Assembly (NCBI RefSeq): GCF_007746075.1
Contig: NZ_CP036339.1
Span: 3,067,786 to 3,131,785, forward strand
DNA length: 64,000 nt
Source of the DNA: Lacipirellula limnantheis
Lineage (GTDB): Bacteria; Planctomycetota; Planctomycetia; Pirellulales; Lacipirellulaceae
Direction of reading: 5' to 3'
Shown one piece after another: positions 26,514 to 34,557 of this stretch. Under the pieces are notes generated by a model. That model was not told where the DNA came from, ran no database searches, and worked only from the letters and a program-made list of their open reading frames with translations. Position numbers and translations under genes: made by a program. The number at the start of each line of letters is the position of its first letter. Positions within the stretch are counted from its first letter, which is position 1.

Positions 26514-26877
26514 TTTTCTTCTCCTCTCTCAATCTATCCTTTACCGCCCGCAAGCGGCCCTTCGCTACGCTCAAGTCATTGCGAGGCGTCTTGGCTGAGT
26601 TCTTCGTAAAGCCATGGAGCATGTAAATGGTGTTGCCGACTTAGCTGAGATAAATCAGCCGGCGCCAGCCATCTTTGTCCATCTGGCGAAGCTCGAAAAC
26701 TCCCGCACCAATTGATGTCATAGGTCGGGCGTTAAGCGGTCTCTCTCCGCTTTGCATTCTCCGGATATCCAAACCCAGGTCTTCTTTGATGTCCTTGGGG
26801 AAGCTCTTAACTACCTCCAGGCTATCACCTTCCCAGGCTACAAATACTTCCTGCTCCTTAGCCGTTCCTATCTCCAC
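26494..26877 (-). pseudogene. HigB/Gp49-like toxin gene interrupted by an in-frame stop
   Basis: From a GTG at 26877 the frame reads EVFVAWEGDSLEVVKSFPKD, then PMTSIGAGVFELRQMDKDGW and RRLIYLS, all hallmarks of Gp49-like (RelE/HigB superfamily) toxins. An in-frame TAA at 26641-26643 interrupts it. The same frame continues as VGNTIYMLHGFTKNSAKTPR up to a TGA at 26494-26496, as the family's C-terminus should. The stop stands where relatives carry the Lys of YVAK or similar. The toxin is thus probably truncated and inactive, unless the stop is read through. No SD sequence was found to fix the start. Confidence 0.82.
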
Positions 26878-26886
26878 GCATCGTCT

Positions 26887-26922
26887 GTTATACGAATTAC
26901 AGTATACGTTATTTTGTATAAC
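26887..26922. promoter_or_regulatory. Probable promoter/operator of the toxin-antitoxin unit
   Basis: Ten bases upstream of the toxin start an AT-rich patch holds GTTATAC (26887-26893), the palindrome GTATAC (26902-26907) and GTATAAC (26916-26922). The outer two form an inverted repeat. Such dyads are where XRE-type antitoxins bind to repress their own operon. The -10/-35 elements could not be assigned with certainty. Confidence 0.55.
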
Positions 26923-26964
26923 GTCAAGAAGCTTTGTCGGCCAATAAAAAAAGGCCGGAGCATC

Positions 26965-27419
26965 GGCGTCGTGACGCGCCGCACTCCCATTGACAAGCAC
27001 TTTGGCCCGACCGAAGGACAGAACCTGGGGAACCTCGTGAAGGGCCTTCGCCAATTTTCATCAAGGGATGCTGGTTGATCGGCTGATCTTTGGAGTCGCC
27101 CAGTTCGACGCCTCCGCGTTCACCGCTGACCGCATTAAGGTGAGCCCCTCCGGCGACGCTCGAACGCTTACCGAGCGGCTGCGCGTCGTCAGTCGCGCAG
27201 CCTTTGAGAGAGCATTCCAGGGGCGCTGCCGACGTTTGACGACGACAAGTCGGCAGGAACGATCGGCGCGGCTTTTTCTCTGCCGGCCGCCGCCGAATCG
27301 CTGAGCGTTCCCGCGCATTTGCTGAAGAACTGACTCGCGGCGAGGCGCCGGCACGGATCGAGTTCAATGTGGTCGCCGCGCGTCGCCTCTTGCGAAAATC
27401 GCTGCCAATTTGGCGCTAG
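26965..27419 (+). pseudogene. Copy 2 of the duplicated element with frameshifted unknown gene
   Basis: The first 370 bases match 24798-25167. The overlapping second frame starts at ATG (MLVDRLIFGVAQFDASAF) and reads to RAAFERAF. It then shifts because one C is missing relative to copy 1 (TTCCAGG against TTCCCAGG), and again near GCTTTTTCTC. Past the end of the shared block the correct frame continues uniquely here as ELTRGEAPARIEFNVVAARR and ends in TAG at 27417. The two copies together let the ancestral protein of about 120 residues be rebuilt. Its family is not recognised. Confidence 0.7.
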
Positions 27420-27635
27420 TGCACTCAACAGCGTTCGCTAGCAATAAGGCGCCCATCTTCGGTCGCCTTGGGCTCGATCACGACCAAGTTGGGGGTCGCT
27501 GCTGAACCTGGCCCGGTCTAGCGCAATCAAAGTAGTGAGACCCAAGTGGAACTTGCTAAGTGTGAAGACGCGCGGAATTAGCCGTGTAAGTGGCTGACTG
27601 GAAAGGGGCGAAGCTGCCACGGGGCGCGTCAAATC

Positions 27636-29318
27636 TCAATTGCCGCCGGCGTTACCCTCGTTTAATGGACGGATGAGGAGTTCCGGTCGGTCCAGGTGTA
27701 GGTAGTGACCATGGTCGCCAGTAAGAATCATCAGCGACTCTTGCCAGTTGCTGTTCGCTTCAACCCACTGGGTAATGATCTTCACGGCCTCGTCGCCGCT
27801 ATTGACCGCGCCGATCGATGCGTCGAGGTTATTGCCGTGATTGGCCCAATCGACGTCGCCTTCCTCGACCATGAGCCAGAACCCGCGATCATTGTTATTG
27901 CCCAAGACAATCAGCGCGGCGGAAGTCATCTCGGCCAGGGTCGGATTTTCAGTAATTTCCTCCTCAGAATAAACGATCGGTTCGCCGTTTAGTCCAGGAG
28001 CCGGACAATAGTCGCGGTCCGCTGAGGCGAAGGGCAGATGGCCCCCAACATGCTTTTTTTCGCCGCCGACGCCATAGAACCCTAACAACCGACGGCCTTC
28101 GCGAGCCGCCCGCTGAGCGGCGGCGGCGAGGTGACTTCCCCCTGGTTCTCCTGGCGAGCGGACCGAGACGACATAGCGGCCGCCATGATTGACGTCGGCT
28201 GCCTTCATGTCAGCATCGGTCAGATAGTCGTTGCCGGGAACAAAATTGTCTCCCTGCGCCTTATTTGTGCCTTTCTCAACGCCATAGCCGGCTCCAATCA
28301 CGACGTCCATTCCGTCCAGCGGTTGCTCGGGATGGCTGATTGACGGCAGTCCTAGCAAATCACGCGTTAGATCTTGATAGTCATCACGATGGACATTGTG
28401 AGCATAGGCCGCCGCTGGAGTCGCATGACTGATTGGCACGGACGTCACGACCCCCACACGGTAGCCCGCCCGCTGAGCGCGATGCGCTATCGTCGCCAGC
28501 CGCGCGCCATACGGATCGACGTTGATGGCTCCATTGTAGGTCTTCACGCCGGAGGTCATGCTCGTCGCGGAACTGGCCGAATCGGCGTAAGCGTGTCGCA
28601 CCGGACCGTCCTTAGGCCCAGCGATGAGATATTCGGGTTCCGTCGCCGTCGCCCAGGGAGTGATCCCTCCCAACTCTGGCCGATAGCCGCCGGCGAGGCC
28701 GCCTCCGGGATTCTTCACACGTTGGGCGTTGACGTCGACCTGCGTTCCGTCGCGGTAGGGACTTGTGACCATCCAGCTGAACTGGCTCGTTCCCTCGGCA
28801 TCGTAGTCCTGAAAGTGCGTTCCGCTTCCTCGACCCTCAGCATAAGCGACGCGCTGAAGGTTCCAGATCGAAGCGGCACGCGTCGTGTCCCAATCCATCC
28901 CATCGAACACGACGAGGAAGATGTACTTCTTGCCGGCAGCGAGCGCTGCCGCTTGCAGATCATAGATATTCGTCTGGTCCAGATAGTGAGCGGCGTCAGA
29001 GACGGAGTCTGCCGCTGGACCGCCGTAGAGTCGGCGCAGGCGTTCTTCATTACGGTACACGCTGTTCGCGCCCGTATAGCTTGTCAGATCGACGCCGGCG
29101 TCGCCGCCGCTGGCGCCATAGGCGTAGACGGGAATCAGCCGATTCGAATGCGCGGACCAAGTGCTGTACCGCGTTGCATCGGTCCCCCAATGGGCAGCCG
29201 GCGATGCTCCCGACGACACGGCGCTTCGTTGCAACTCATTCAGCAAGTCGCCTGAAGTCGGGGACGCGACGCAGCACAGAAACCCCAACACTAGTGCAAC
29301 TGGTCCAACGCGAGCCAT
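27636..29318 (-). CDS. Secreted alkaline phosphatase family protein
   Basis: The start is placed at the ATG at 29318, with AGAGG seven bases upstream and a signal peptide directly after it (VGPVALVLGFLCCVASPTSG). The alternative GTG at 29363 lacks a ribosome site. The product is about 560 residues. Metal and catalytic motifs follow the alkaline phosphatase order: VVFDGMDWDT (about 140), the nucleophile region YADSASSATSMTSG (about 250), SHATPAAAYAHN, WLMVEEGDVDWANHGNN and LTGDHGHY. It would hydrolyse phosphate monoesters outside the inner membrane. It stands alone, and no Pho box was recognised. Confidence 0.93.
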   Translation of the reverse strand: MARVGPVALVLGFLCCVASPTSGDLLNELQRSAVSSGASPAAHWGTDATRYSTWSAHSNRLIPVYAYGASGGDAGVDLTSYTGANSVYRNEERLRRLYGGPAADSVSDAAHYLDQTNIYDLQAAALAAGKKYIFLVVFDGMDWDTTRAASIWNLQRVAYAEGRGSGTHFQDYDAEGTSQFSWMVTSPYRDGTQVDVNAQRVKNPGGGLAGGYRPELGGITPWATATEPEYLIAGPKDGPVRHAYADSASSATSMTSGVKTYNGAINVDPYGARLATIAHRAQRAGYRVGVVTSVPISHATPAAAYAHNVHRDDYQDLTRDLLGLPSISHPEQPLDGMDVVIGAGYGVEKGTNKAQGDNFVPGNDYLTDADMKAADVNHGGRYVVSVRSPGEPGGSHLAAAAQRAAREGRRLLGFYGVGGEKKHVGGHLPFASADRDYCPAPGLNGEPIVYSEEEITENPTLAEMTSAALIVLGNNNDRGFWLMVEEGDVDWANHGNNLDASIGAVNSGDEAVKIITQWVEANSNWQESLMILTGDHGHYLHLDRPELLIRPLNEGNAGGN

Positions 29319-29544
29319 TCGCCGGCCTCTGGAAACGGAAGTGAACTGGTTTACTCGCCGCACGCCGGCTAAGCGACGATTATGCCATCAAAATCACGAC
29401 CGGCCAACGAGTCAACGGACCCCAACTTGCCGAGAGCTGGCCGCTAGCAGCATGGCGCTTTGCCGGAAGTCGAATGGCATTTTTCAGCGTGAGGCTCGTT
29501 ATTTGTGAGAAACAGAAGCGGCCATGTTGCACCTGCCGATTGCA

Positions 29545-29784
29545 TCACTGCCGCGATGACCGGATCGATTCGACTGACTGACGGTCATCAGAGACCGCCG
29601 CCTCGATGTGAGCCGCCGGATCAGTCGTCGAACGATGAACGCGATGACCACGTTCGATCAGCGCCACGGCAACTGATGCTGCGATAGTGGTTTTGTCGAC
29701 TCCACTCTTCCACATCGTCAGGATCGCCCCGTGGCCCGGAGCTGCTAGGTTGACGATCAGATCGCTGAGCGACGGCGGGCAGGG
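29545..29784 (-). pseudogene. Fragment of an ArsA-family anion-transporting ATPase gene
   Basis: On the minus strand an 80-codon frame reads SDLIVNLAAPGHGAILTM, then WKSGVDKTTIAASVAVALIE and RGHRVHRSTTDPAAHIEAAV. This is unmistakably the second nucleotide-binding region of ArsA-like ATPases, in which the P-loop should be G-K-G-G-V-G-K-T-T. Here two P-loop glycines are replaced (W-K-S-G-V-D-K-T-T) and a TGA ends the frame at 29545. No other ArsA part was found in the flanks. It is therefore a decayed remnant, not a working gene. Confidence 0.8.
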
Positions 29785-30107
29785 GGTGCAGCAGCAAGTT
29801 GTTCGTGATTGCGATAGAAGCTCACCAAATGGTGATGGGCTTCGCCAAAACCGCCGACCGGCTTAGGTCGCGCCGATAACTCCTACGAGACAGCACCCCG
29901 TCGTGCTCGTAGGACTCCGTGCCAGCTTGCATCCTGACGCACTCCAGCCAGGAAATGCGATTGTCAGATGCCTCGCCAAGACCAAGCCCTCAAGTCGCCG
30001 CCTAGAGATGCTCAAGCAGGCTTCGGGAAGCAGGATGGAAGTTGCCGTGGCGTTGTCGGGATTGCCTGTTGCGCATCACGAGCAGCGAGGCAAATCAGAA
30101 CAGTCGG
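29785..30107. other. Intergenic region
   Basis: About 320 bases between the ArsA remnant and the Wzz-like gene. No recognisable coding or regulatory feature was seen. Further eroded parts of the ArsA gene may be present. Confidence 0.35.
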
Positions 30108-31514
30108 TCACGCGGCGCGCGCTGGCCAGAATCGTGCGACGACAAGCGGCAGCAGGAAGGCAACGCCGCAGACGAGGCCCAGCGTCCATAACGCGACTTT
30201 GGGCTCAGGACTTTCGGGGGGCCGAGCAGTCGCCATCAATGCGACCCTTTCAGGGGCGTTGCGCTCCGTTTCCAGCCTGAGTTTACGGGCCGCGATCAAC
30301 TCAAACACCTGTTTCTCGCGATCAAGTTCAGCAAGCGTGAACTCTAAGCTGCTGAGTTTTCCCTCGTCCGCCTCCAATTGCTTCTCCGCCGCATCAAGAC
30401 GGTTCGCTAGGACATCCTTCTTCACGTTCAGAGCGGCAATCTTGTCGCGAAGCGACTGCTGCGCTTGAAATTGTTCTTCTGCATGCAAAGCGGCGTGCTT
30501 ACGTCGCAGCACATCACGCTGATCTTCTTTGAGTTGATCAAGTGCAGCGCGCCGCTCGCCGAGCTCACGCGTGAGTTCGGCCAACGCCTTTTTCTCATCA
30601 GTCTCACTCCCGCCCGTTGGTCCCGGAAGTTGATCGATTTGTGCCTGGAGCTCGTCGACCGTCAGCTGGGACGCGATGATCGGGGGATGATTCTGAACGG
30701 CTAATTCCACGTGCGCGTCGAGGTGTGGCGGTTTTGACGGCGAGGATTCGAGACGTCGCTGTTCAGCGTCTAGCAGCGCCAGTTCCAGGTCGACCTCCGC
30801 TGCCTTTCGTCGGAGGTCACTCGTCAGTTCATAGCGATCTGCGTTGCTACTCTTCGCGTTTCGACTGAATGGATTCGGGCCGTGCGTTTCTCGACTGAGC
30901 TGGAGAACCTTTTCGCGCAACTGGGCCAGCTCAACCTCACGACGCTGCTGCTCGGCGCCAAGCATTTCGATCACTCGTGCCCCATTGTAGTCGGGCTCAG
31001 ATCGATGTGCATGCAAGTACTCGGTCACGACGGCATTTACGATACTGGCGGCGTCCTCTGCGGATGCCGAGACATACCTGGTTTCATACAGATTGGAATC
31101 GCCGAGGCGAGAAATCAGGAGACGATCTTGAATGTGAGCGACGGGGTCCACGCTCTCTCTGAGTTCAGCGCAAGCTGCTGCAGTTGGGTTTCCAACGACG
31201 CGATTTAGGATGACCGGAGATCGGATCAGCTCGACTTGCGTCTCGACGAACCGATTTCTGGTGGGGTCATCACTGTCCGCTGGGAACGCAATGAACGGAG
31301 CGTTTTTCGCGATTGAGATCACCGCCCGCGCGCTGTACTGCGTCGGGGTCGCGAAATAGAACGCTAGGCCGGCAATCAGCGCCGCGAGCAGCCCGGCCAG
31401 CAGCAGTTTGAGTCGTCGGTAGGGACTGCGCGTGCGCGATGACGCCCCCTCGTGCAGATCATCCTGCGTCGGTTCGATCGGCGATTGGAAGTCGGCGTCA
31501 CCAGTCATGGCCAT
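30108..31514 (-). CDS. Wzz/GumC-like polysaccharide co-polymerase without kinase domain
   Basis: This 468-residue protein has two transmembrane helices, at about 36-55 (KLLLAGLLAALIAGLAFYFA) and about 440-462, enclosing a Wzz-type periplasmic region with long coiled coils (about 185-420). Motifs shared with the Wzz-BY-kinase at 40872-43160 include PFIAFPADSDD against TFIAFAQDKVS, FVETQVELIRSPVIL against YVQTQIELLRGPVVL, and FELIAARKL near the C-terminus. It lacks the ATPase/tyrosine kinase domain. It probably modulates chain length or export of a surface polysaccharide. It stands alone, 7 kb from the main locus. ATG codons at 31514 and 31508 are both possible. Confidence 0.88.
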   Translation of the reverse strand: MAMTGDADFQSPIEPTQDDLHEGASSRTRSPYRRLKLLLAGLLAALIAGLAFYFATPTQYSARAVISIAKNAPFIAFPADSDDPTRNRFVETQVELIRSPVILNRVVGNPTAAACAELRESVDPVAHIQDRLLISRLGDSNLYETRYVSASAEDAASIVNAVVTEYLHAHRSEPDYNGARVIEMLGAEQQRREVELAQLREKVLQLSRETHGPNPFSRNAKSSNADRYELTSDLRRKAAEVDLELALLDAEQRRLESSPSKPPHLDAHVELAVQNHPPIIASQLTVDELQAQIDQLPGPTGGSETDEKKALAELTRELGERRAALDQLKEDQRDVLRRKHAALHAEEQFQAQQSLRDKIAALNVKKDVLANRLDAAEKQLEADEGKLSSLEFTLAELDREKQVFELIAARKLRLETERNAPERVALMATARPPESPEPKVALWTLGLVCGVAFLLPLVVARFWPARAA

Positions 31515-32256
31515 TCACCAATACGAACGGATTTGCTGCACGTTGCGGGAAGTAAAGTCAAAAGTCCCTCGCTTCGTCGTCGCGCAGAGCAATGACGCCT
31601 CATTGGCATTTGCGATTCGGGGTTGAGTCAGGAACCGATCCAGGCTCGCGGTACCTGGCAGTGTATTATTGCTAGCCTACCCAGGTATCTAGCGCACGGC
31701 GAATTACACAGCGTTCCAGCTGCCGTCCCATTCGGTTCTTGCTGTACCCGTCGGAGAGGTTCTACGCGTGACCTTCGCTTTCCCAGAGGCGCCGAGGCCA
31801 GTTCGGCTGGCCATCCTGCACAGCAGCCGCCAGCATCGCCGCGGGCGTTTTGTTTGCTCGACATCGAAGCCGACGTTGACCAAGCAGTGCGGACTACGCG
31901 AGTCGCGCGGCGGCGGGACAAGCGGCGTTTCCGACGTCATGCGCCGCAGGTCTAAACGATGCTCACGATCCACGATAGTGTCGTCGGCTCGGTCGTCAAC
32001 GCAGTTGACGTCAATTTGCCGGCCCGCTGCCGGTGGCCATGGCGGGAGCGACGGCCGCCGGCGGTCGCCAAGCGGACGCCATGCCCCGCAATAGCTGGCG
32101 CACGCAGCGAATGACGCGGCCCACTGCTTGGAAATTGTGTTCCAGCGAATTGAAATCGACCGCATGCTGAACGTCGGCTGCAATTAGGTGAGCTCGTTCT
32201 ATAGGATTCGATGGTCGGCAAAGGTCCGACGACGCGACTCTCTACAGCGAAGGTTA
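31515..32256. other. Intergenic region ending at the IS630 insertion
   Basis: About 740 bases without a defensible gene. The right end (32151-32238) is a repeat also found at 36441-36529. The IS630 element has inserted 19 bases further on. Confidence 0.45.
32151..32238. repeat. Dispersed repeat, copy A
   Basis: This 88-bp stretch, from ATCGACCGCA through TTCTATAGGATTCGATGG to CCGACGACGCGAC, aligns with 36441-36529 with only scattered differences and one or two single-base gaps. It encodes nothing recognisable. Confidence 0.65.
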
Positions 32257-32258
32257 TA

Positions 32259-33407
32259 CGGATTCCAATCTGAGGTAGCGCGCCCCCCTCTTGCGCCCTC
32301 CCAGTTTACCCATGATGCTATTGCAGGCTCCTTTTCTGGGAGGTTGCGATGGACGTGAAGGATCATCTGCCGCTGGGCGAATTGCGGCGGCTGGAGCGAG
32401 TTGAGAAGGACGCCGATCGCGCCAAGCGGCTGCGGATTGTCATCCTCGGCATGGAAGGGTGGACGGCGCCGGCGGTGGCGATGGCCGTGGGCCTGACTCG
32501 CCGCATCTGCCAACGTTGGGTGCGTCGCTACAACGAAGAAGGCTTGGCGGGGCTCGAGGATCGCCGCGGCCGCGATCCTCGACTTCCGCTCACGCCGGAA
32601 CAACAAGAGCGCGTTCGTCAGCGTCTGGACGCCGGCCCGACGGCCCAGGACGAAGTCTGTTCGCTTCGCGGCAAAGACGTGCAGCGGATCTTGGCCCAGG
32701 AGTTCCAACTGCTGCGCTCGCTGGCCGGCGTCTATCATCTGCTTCATCGACTGGGATATTCGTACCTGCGCCCTCGGCCGCGCCATCGCCAGGCCGATCC
32801 CGAAAAGCAGGCGGCGTTTCTGCGCGAGTGGCCAGACCGGCTGCGAGCGATTGAGGCGGCCCAGCCGACCAAGCGATTGCGGATTTACTTTCAGGATGAG
32901 TCGCGGTTCGGACAGCAAGGGACGACGACCAACGTGTGGGCGACGCGCGGTTCGCGTCCCACGGCGGTCCGTCAGACCGAGTACCAGTACCTGTGGGTGC
33001 TGGGCGTCGTGTGCCCGGAGACGGGCCATGCCGAGGGACTGCTCAGTCCGCAGCTCAATACGAAGATCGTCAACGAGTTCTTGACGCAGTTCGCCACGAC
33101 CATTCCGGCCGATGAACACGCCGTGATGCTGTGGGACGGCGCCGGCTTTCACGCCAGCAAGCAGCTTCGCGTTCCCGAAAACGTGACCGTCGTCACGCTC
33201 CCGGCGTGTAGTCCCGAGTTGAACCCGATCGAAAACCTCTGGCACTATCTCAAGAGCCATTTCTGGAGCAACCGGGCCTACGACGACTTTGACGCCTTGG
33301 AAGAGGCCGCCGTTGCGGCGTGGCGCAAGGCCGCACTGGATGCCGACCTCATGAAACCCATCTGCGCTGCTCCCAACCTCGAACGCGCTACTTCAAATTA
33401 GGATGCG
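32259..33407 (+). mobile_element. Apparently complete IS630-family insertion sequence
   Basis: Imperfect 24-bp terminal inverted repeats occupy 32259-32282 and 33384-33407 (CGGATTCCAATCTGAGGTAG against CGCATCCTAATTTGAAGTAG, read inwards). They are flanked on both sides by TA (32257-32258 and 33408-33409), the target duplication produced by IS630/mariner elements. The single transposase gene fills the element and its stop lies in the right inverted repeat. The length of 1149 bp is normal for the family. Confidence 0.88.
32349..33401 (+). CDS. IS630-family DDE transposase
   Basis: The 350-residue product has an N-terminal helix-turn-helix region (MAVGLTRRICQRWVRRYNEE, then the winged DRRGRDPRLPLTPEQQ) and a DDE catalytic core: YFQDESRFGQQG, VMLWDGAGFHAS and SPELNPIENLWHYLKSHFW. 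It cuts and pastes the element at TA dinucleotides. The frame is uninterrupted and all three acidic positions are present, so it may still be active. Unlike many IS630 members it needs no programmed frameshift. Confidence 0.95.
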   Translation: MDVKDHLPLGELRRLERVEKDADRAKRLRIVILGMEGWTAPAVAMAVGLTRRICQRWVRRYNEEGLAGLEDRRGRDPRLPLTPEQQERVRQRLDAGPTAQDEVCSLRGKDVQRILAQEFQLLRSLAGVYHLLHRLGYSYLRPRPRHRQADPEKQAAFLREWPDRLRAIEAAQPTKRLRIYFQDESRFGQQGTTTNVWATRGSRPTAVRQTEYQYLWVLGVVCPETGHAEGLLSPQLNTKIVNEFLTQFATTIPADEHAVMLWDGAGFHASKQLRVPENVTVVTLPACSPELNPIENLWHYLKSHFWSNRAYDDFDALEEAAVAAWRKAALDADLMKPICAAPNLERATSN

Positions 33408-33521
33408 TATGATAGAGCCCCCGGCGGAAAATCGCGCCAAATGATCAAGAGGTCCAGTGGTGGGGAGTTCACTTCAGTCCTAGGCCACGTTGAGCCACTG
33501 GGTTAACGGCGGACGCAGCCG

Positions 33522-33874
33522 CGCAAGCGGCCGAAGGTTGAGCCGATTCTGTTGCGAATCGCGGAGATGTTGGAGGCCGATCAGCAGCCCCGAAGAAGCA
33601 GCGGCATACGGCGAAGCGGATCTTCGACCGATTGCGGGACCTGCAGGGCTACGACGGCGGCAACGCGAGCGCCTAGGAGGCCTTCCGGGCCTGGTGCCAC
33701 GGGCGGCAGGAAGTCTTCATGCCGCTGTCGCAACCCCTGCGCGAGGCGCAGGTTGATTTCGGTTACGCCTACCTGGAGGTCGCCGGCGAACTCGTGCAGG
33801 CGGCGTTGTTCGTGATGACGTTGCCGTACTCGGACGCCTTCTTCTTGCAGGCGTATGAAGTTGGCCGACGGTAA
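33522..33874 (+). pseudogene. Remnant of an IS21-family IstA transposase
   Basis: Reading across one frameshift and one in-frame TAG, the sequence gives VEPILLRIAEMLEADQQ, KKQRHTAKRIFDRLRDLQGY, GRQEVFMPLSQPLREAQVDF and ALFVMTLPYSDAFFLQAYE. This is the typical region of IstA leading into its catalytic core. The frameshift follows the codons for DQQ near 33585, and the stop replaces a codon after NASA. The C-terminal part and the IstB gene are missing. Confidence 0.85.
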
Positions 33875-34280
33875 GGAAGACGACCGAGTTCGATTCTGAG
33901 AAGGAATCTTCTGAAGTCAGGAAAGAAGCGAAAGCCGCCTTATGGGACCGGTTAAAGGACAGGGTACTGAAATCGAAAAAACCAGGCAACCAACTACCGA
34001 GTTGCTCGACGACCTCGGTCGGAGTGACCGTGATTCTCAGATCACGGCTGGAGCGAATCCAGCGCGCGTGATGTCCGTCGGAGTGATCCGGAGACCAATT
34101 TTCAAGATCATCGTTACCGCAAGCTTGCACCAGAGCCAGAAAGTCGTCGCAAAAAACAAGCCACCTCAACTCAGCGGTGCGATTCAGGAAGTGGAGTGCT
34201 TAATCAGTTAGACGCCCGACGATGTCGTGGTGGCCCAAGGCTAACAGGGCTATTGTTTAGCAGGCTCGGCCATCGTGCAT
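33875..34280. other. Region between two transposase remnants
   Basis: About 400 bases with lower G+C than the surroundings. One plus-strand frame (EFDSEKESSEVRKEAKAALW, then DRLKDRVLKSKKPG) looks protein-like over about 60 codons but has no start signal and no recognised family. It may be a gene fragment. Confidence 0.35.
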
Positions 34281-34486
34281 GTGGTACGCACTATTCGCAA
34301 GCGAGCGACGCGGGCGATCCGCCGCATACTCCGCCGTCGAGCGGCCATCGAGCCGACGATCGGTCACATGCAAGCCGAAAACCGCATGAACCGCAATTAC
34401 CTGACCGGCCAAGTCTGCGACAGAATCGACACGATGTTGAGTGCCGCTGGCTACAAACGCTGCAAGCTGTTACTGGGAGTACCTGT
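34281..34486 (+). pseudogene. C-terminal remnant of an IS5-type transposase
   Basis: The frame reads RRRAAIEPTIGHMQAENRMN and RNYLTGQVCDRIDTMLSAAG. This is the highly conserved end of IS5/IS1182-like transposases, in which the catalytic Glu lies in the I-E-P-x-I-G-H motif. Nothing resembling the preceding catalytic Asp regions is found upstream, so only the tail survives. Confidence 0.8.
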
Positions 34487-34557
34487 TTCTATCCGTGCGG
34501 TAATATTTGCACTTCGCCATAATTCACTTCTCATTTTCGTGCACACCACCCCAAGCC

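Noticed and set aside
31623..32183. Overlapping frames considered as a decayed gene between the Wzz-like gene and IS630
   Set aside because: No reading on either strand resembles a known family, unlike the clear ArsA and transposase remnants nearby.
32199..33260. A 353-codon minus-strand frame opposite the IS630 transposase
   Set aside because: The transposase motifs and inverted repeats fix the coding strand. The antisense frame is a by-product of codon bias.
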